From Candidatus Kerfeldbacteria bacterium CG15_BIG_FIL_POST_REV_8_21_14_020_45_12 (lineage in GTDB: Bacteria > Patescibacteriota > Patescibacteriia > UBA9570 > XYC2-FULL-38-9), in NCBI GenBank assembly GCA_002781785.1, contig PFGC01000020.1, positions 1 to 42,083 of the forward strand: DNA of 42,083 nt. Direction: 5' to 3'. Below the pieces are notes generated by a model, which was not told the origin of the DNA, ran no database searches, and saw only the letters and a program-made list of their open reading frames with translations. Shown here in pieces: positions 41,886-42,083 of the stretch (positions within the stretch are counted from its first letter, which is position 1; every line of letters starts with the position of its first letter). The position numbers were made by a program, and so were the translations under genes.

Positions 41886-42083
41886 ATGGAGGAATTTCTC
41901 ATTCTAATTCCCAAAATGATCTGGCTAATGCTGCCAGCAGGTGTGGCAAACATGTCACCTGTTTTGATACAGAATCACCTTATGGCTATAGCCAAGCCAG
42001 TTGATGGAGGTAGAACGCTTGGAGGAAAACCTCTGTTCGGTGACCACAAAACCTGGAGGGGTTTATTTGTTGCTACCCTTTCC
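41886..42083 (+). CDS. CDP-archaeol synthase (CarS/DUF46)-like membrane protein, 3'-truncated by window edge
   Basis: My translation: 'MEEFLILIPKMIWLMLPAGVANMSPVLIQNHLMAIAKPVDGGRTLGGKPLFGDHKTWRGLFVATLS', matching the PA.(V/I)AN..PVL...PID.G....GKTWRG pattern. Confidence 0.65.
   Translation, partial: MEEFLILIPKMIWLMLPAGVANMSPVLIQNHLMAIAKPVDGGRTLGGKPLFGDHKTWRGLFVATLS

Overview
This 42 kb window is a dense block of mostly housekeeping genes from what looks like a Patescibacteria/CPR-type bacterium. The lineage is inferred from gene content and compactness; there is no rRNA in the window to confirm it. I read six transcription units. (1) The end of a glycosidase cluster: a GH1 enzyme cut by the left edge and a membrane-anchored clan GH-A enzyme. 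(2) 1865-7279 (+): KefB/TrkA-N antiporter, SLC13-type transporter, VIT1/CCC1-like protein, two hypotheticals. (3) 7355-17120 (+): glyS, M16 peptidase, AI-2E family permease, metG, CvpA, TatD, RmuC, a left-handed beta-helix protein, two hypotheticals. (4) 23824-17196 (-): a complete F1Fo ATP synthase operon. (5) 23983-27631 (+): CBS protein, ArsB/NhaD permease, beta-carbonic-anhydrase-like protein, orphan PEP-utilizing swivel-domain protein. (6) 27719 to the right edge (+): small coiled-coil proteins, an 1197-aa protein with internal repeats, a UvrD-nuclease fusion helicase, hypotheticals, pheS/pheT, gyrB and a truncated CarS/DUF46-like gene. The best leads are: a two-carboxylate Na+-type c-subunit signature in the ATP synthase; three diverged ~105-115 aa repeats in the giant unknown protein; a fast-diverging family with an N-terminal 'RAV' motif at operon 3' ends; a 15-nt identical element spanning the start codons of two promoter-proximal genes, alongside apparently leaderless promoters and a general lack of Shine-Dalgarno sequences; an in-frame TGA splitting one reading frame; and an orphan phosphohistidine swivel domain. 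I found no CRISPR array, tRNA, rRNA, transposase or phage genes.
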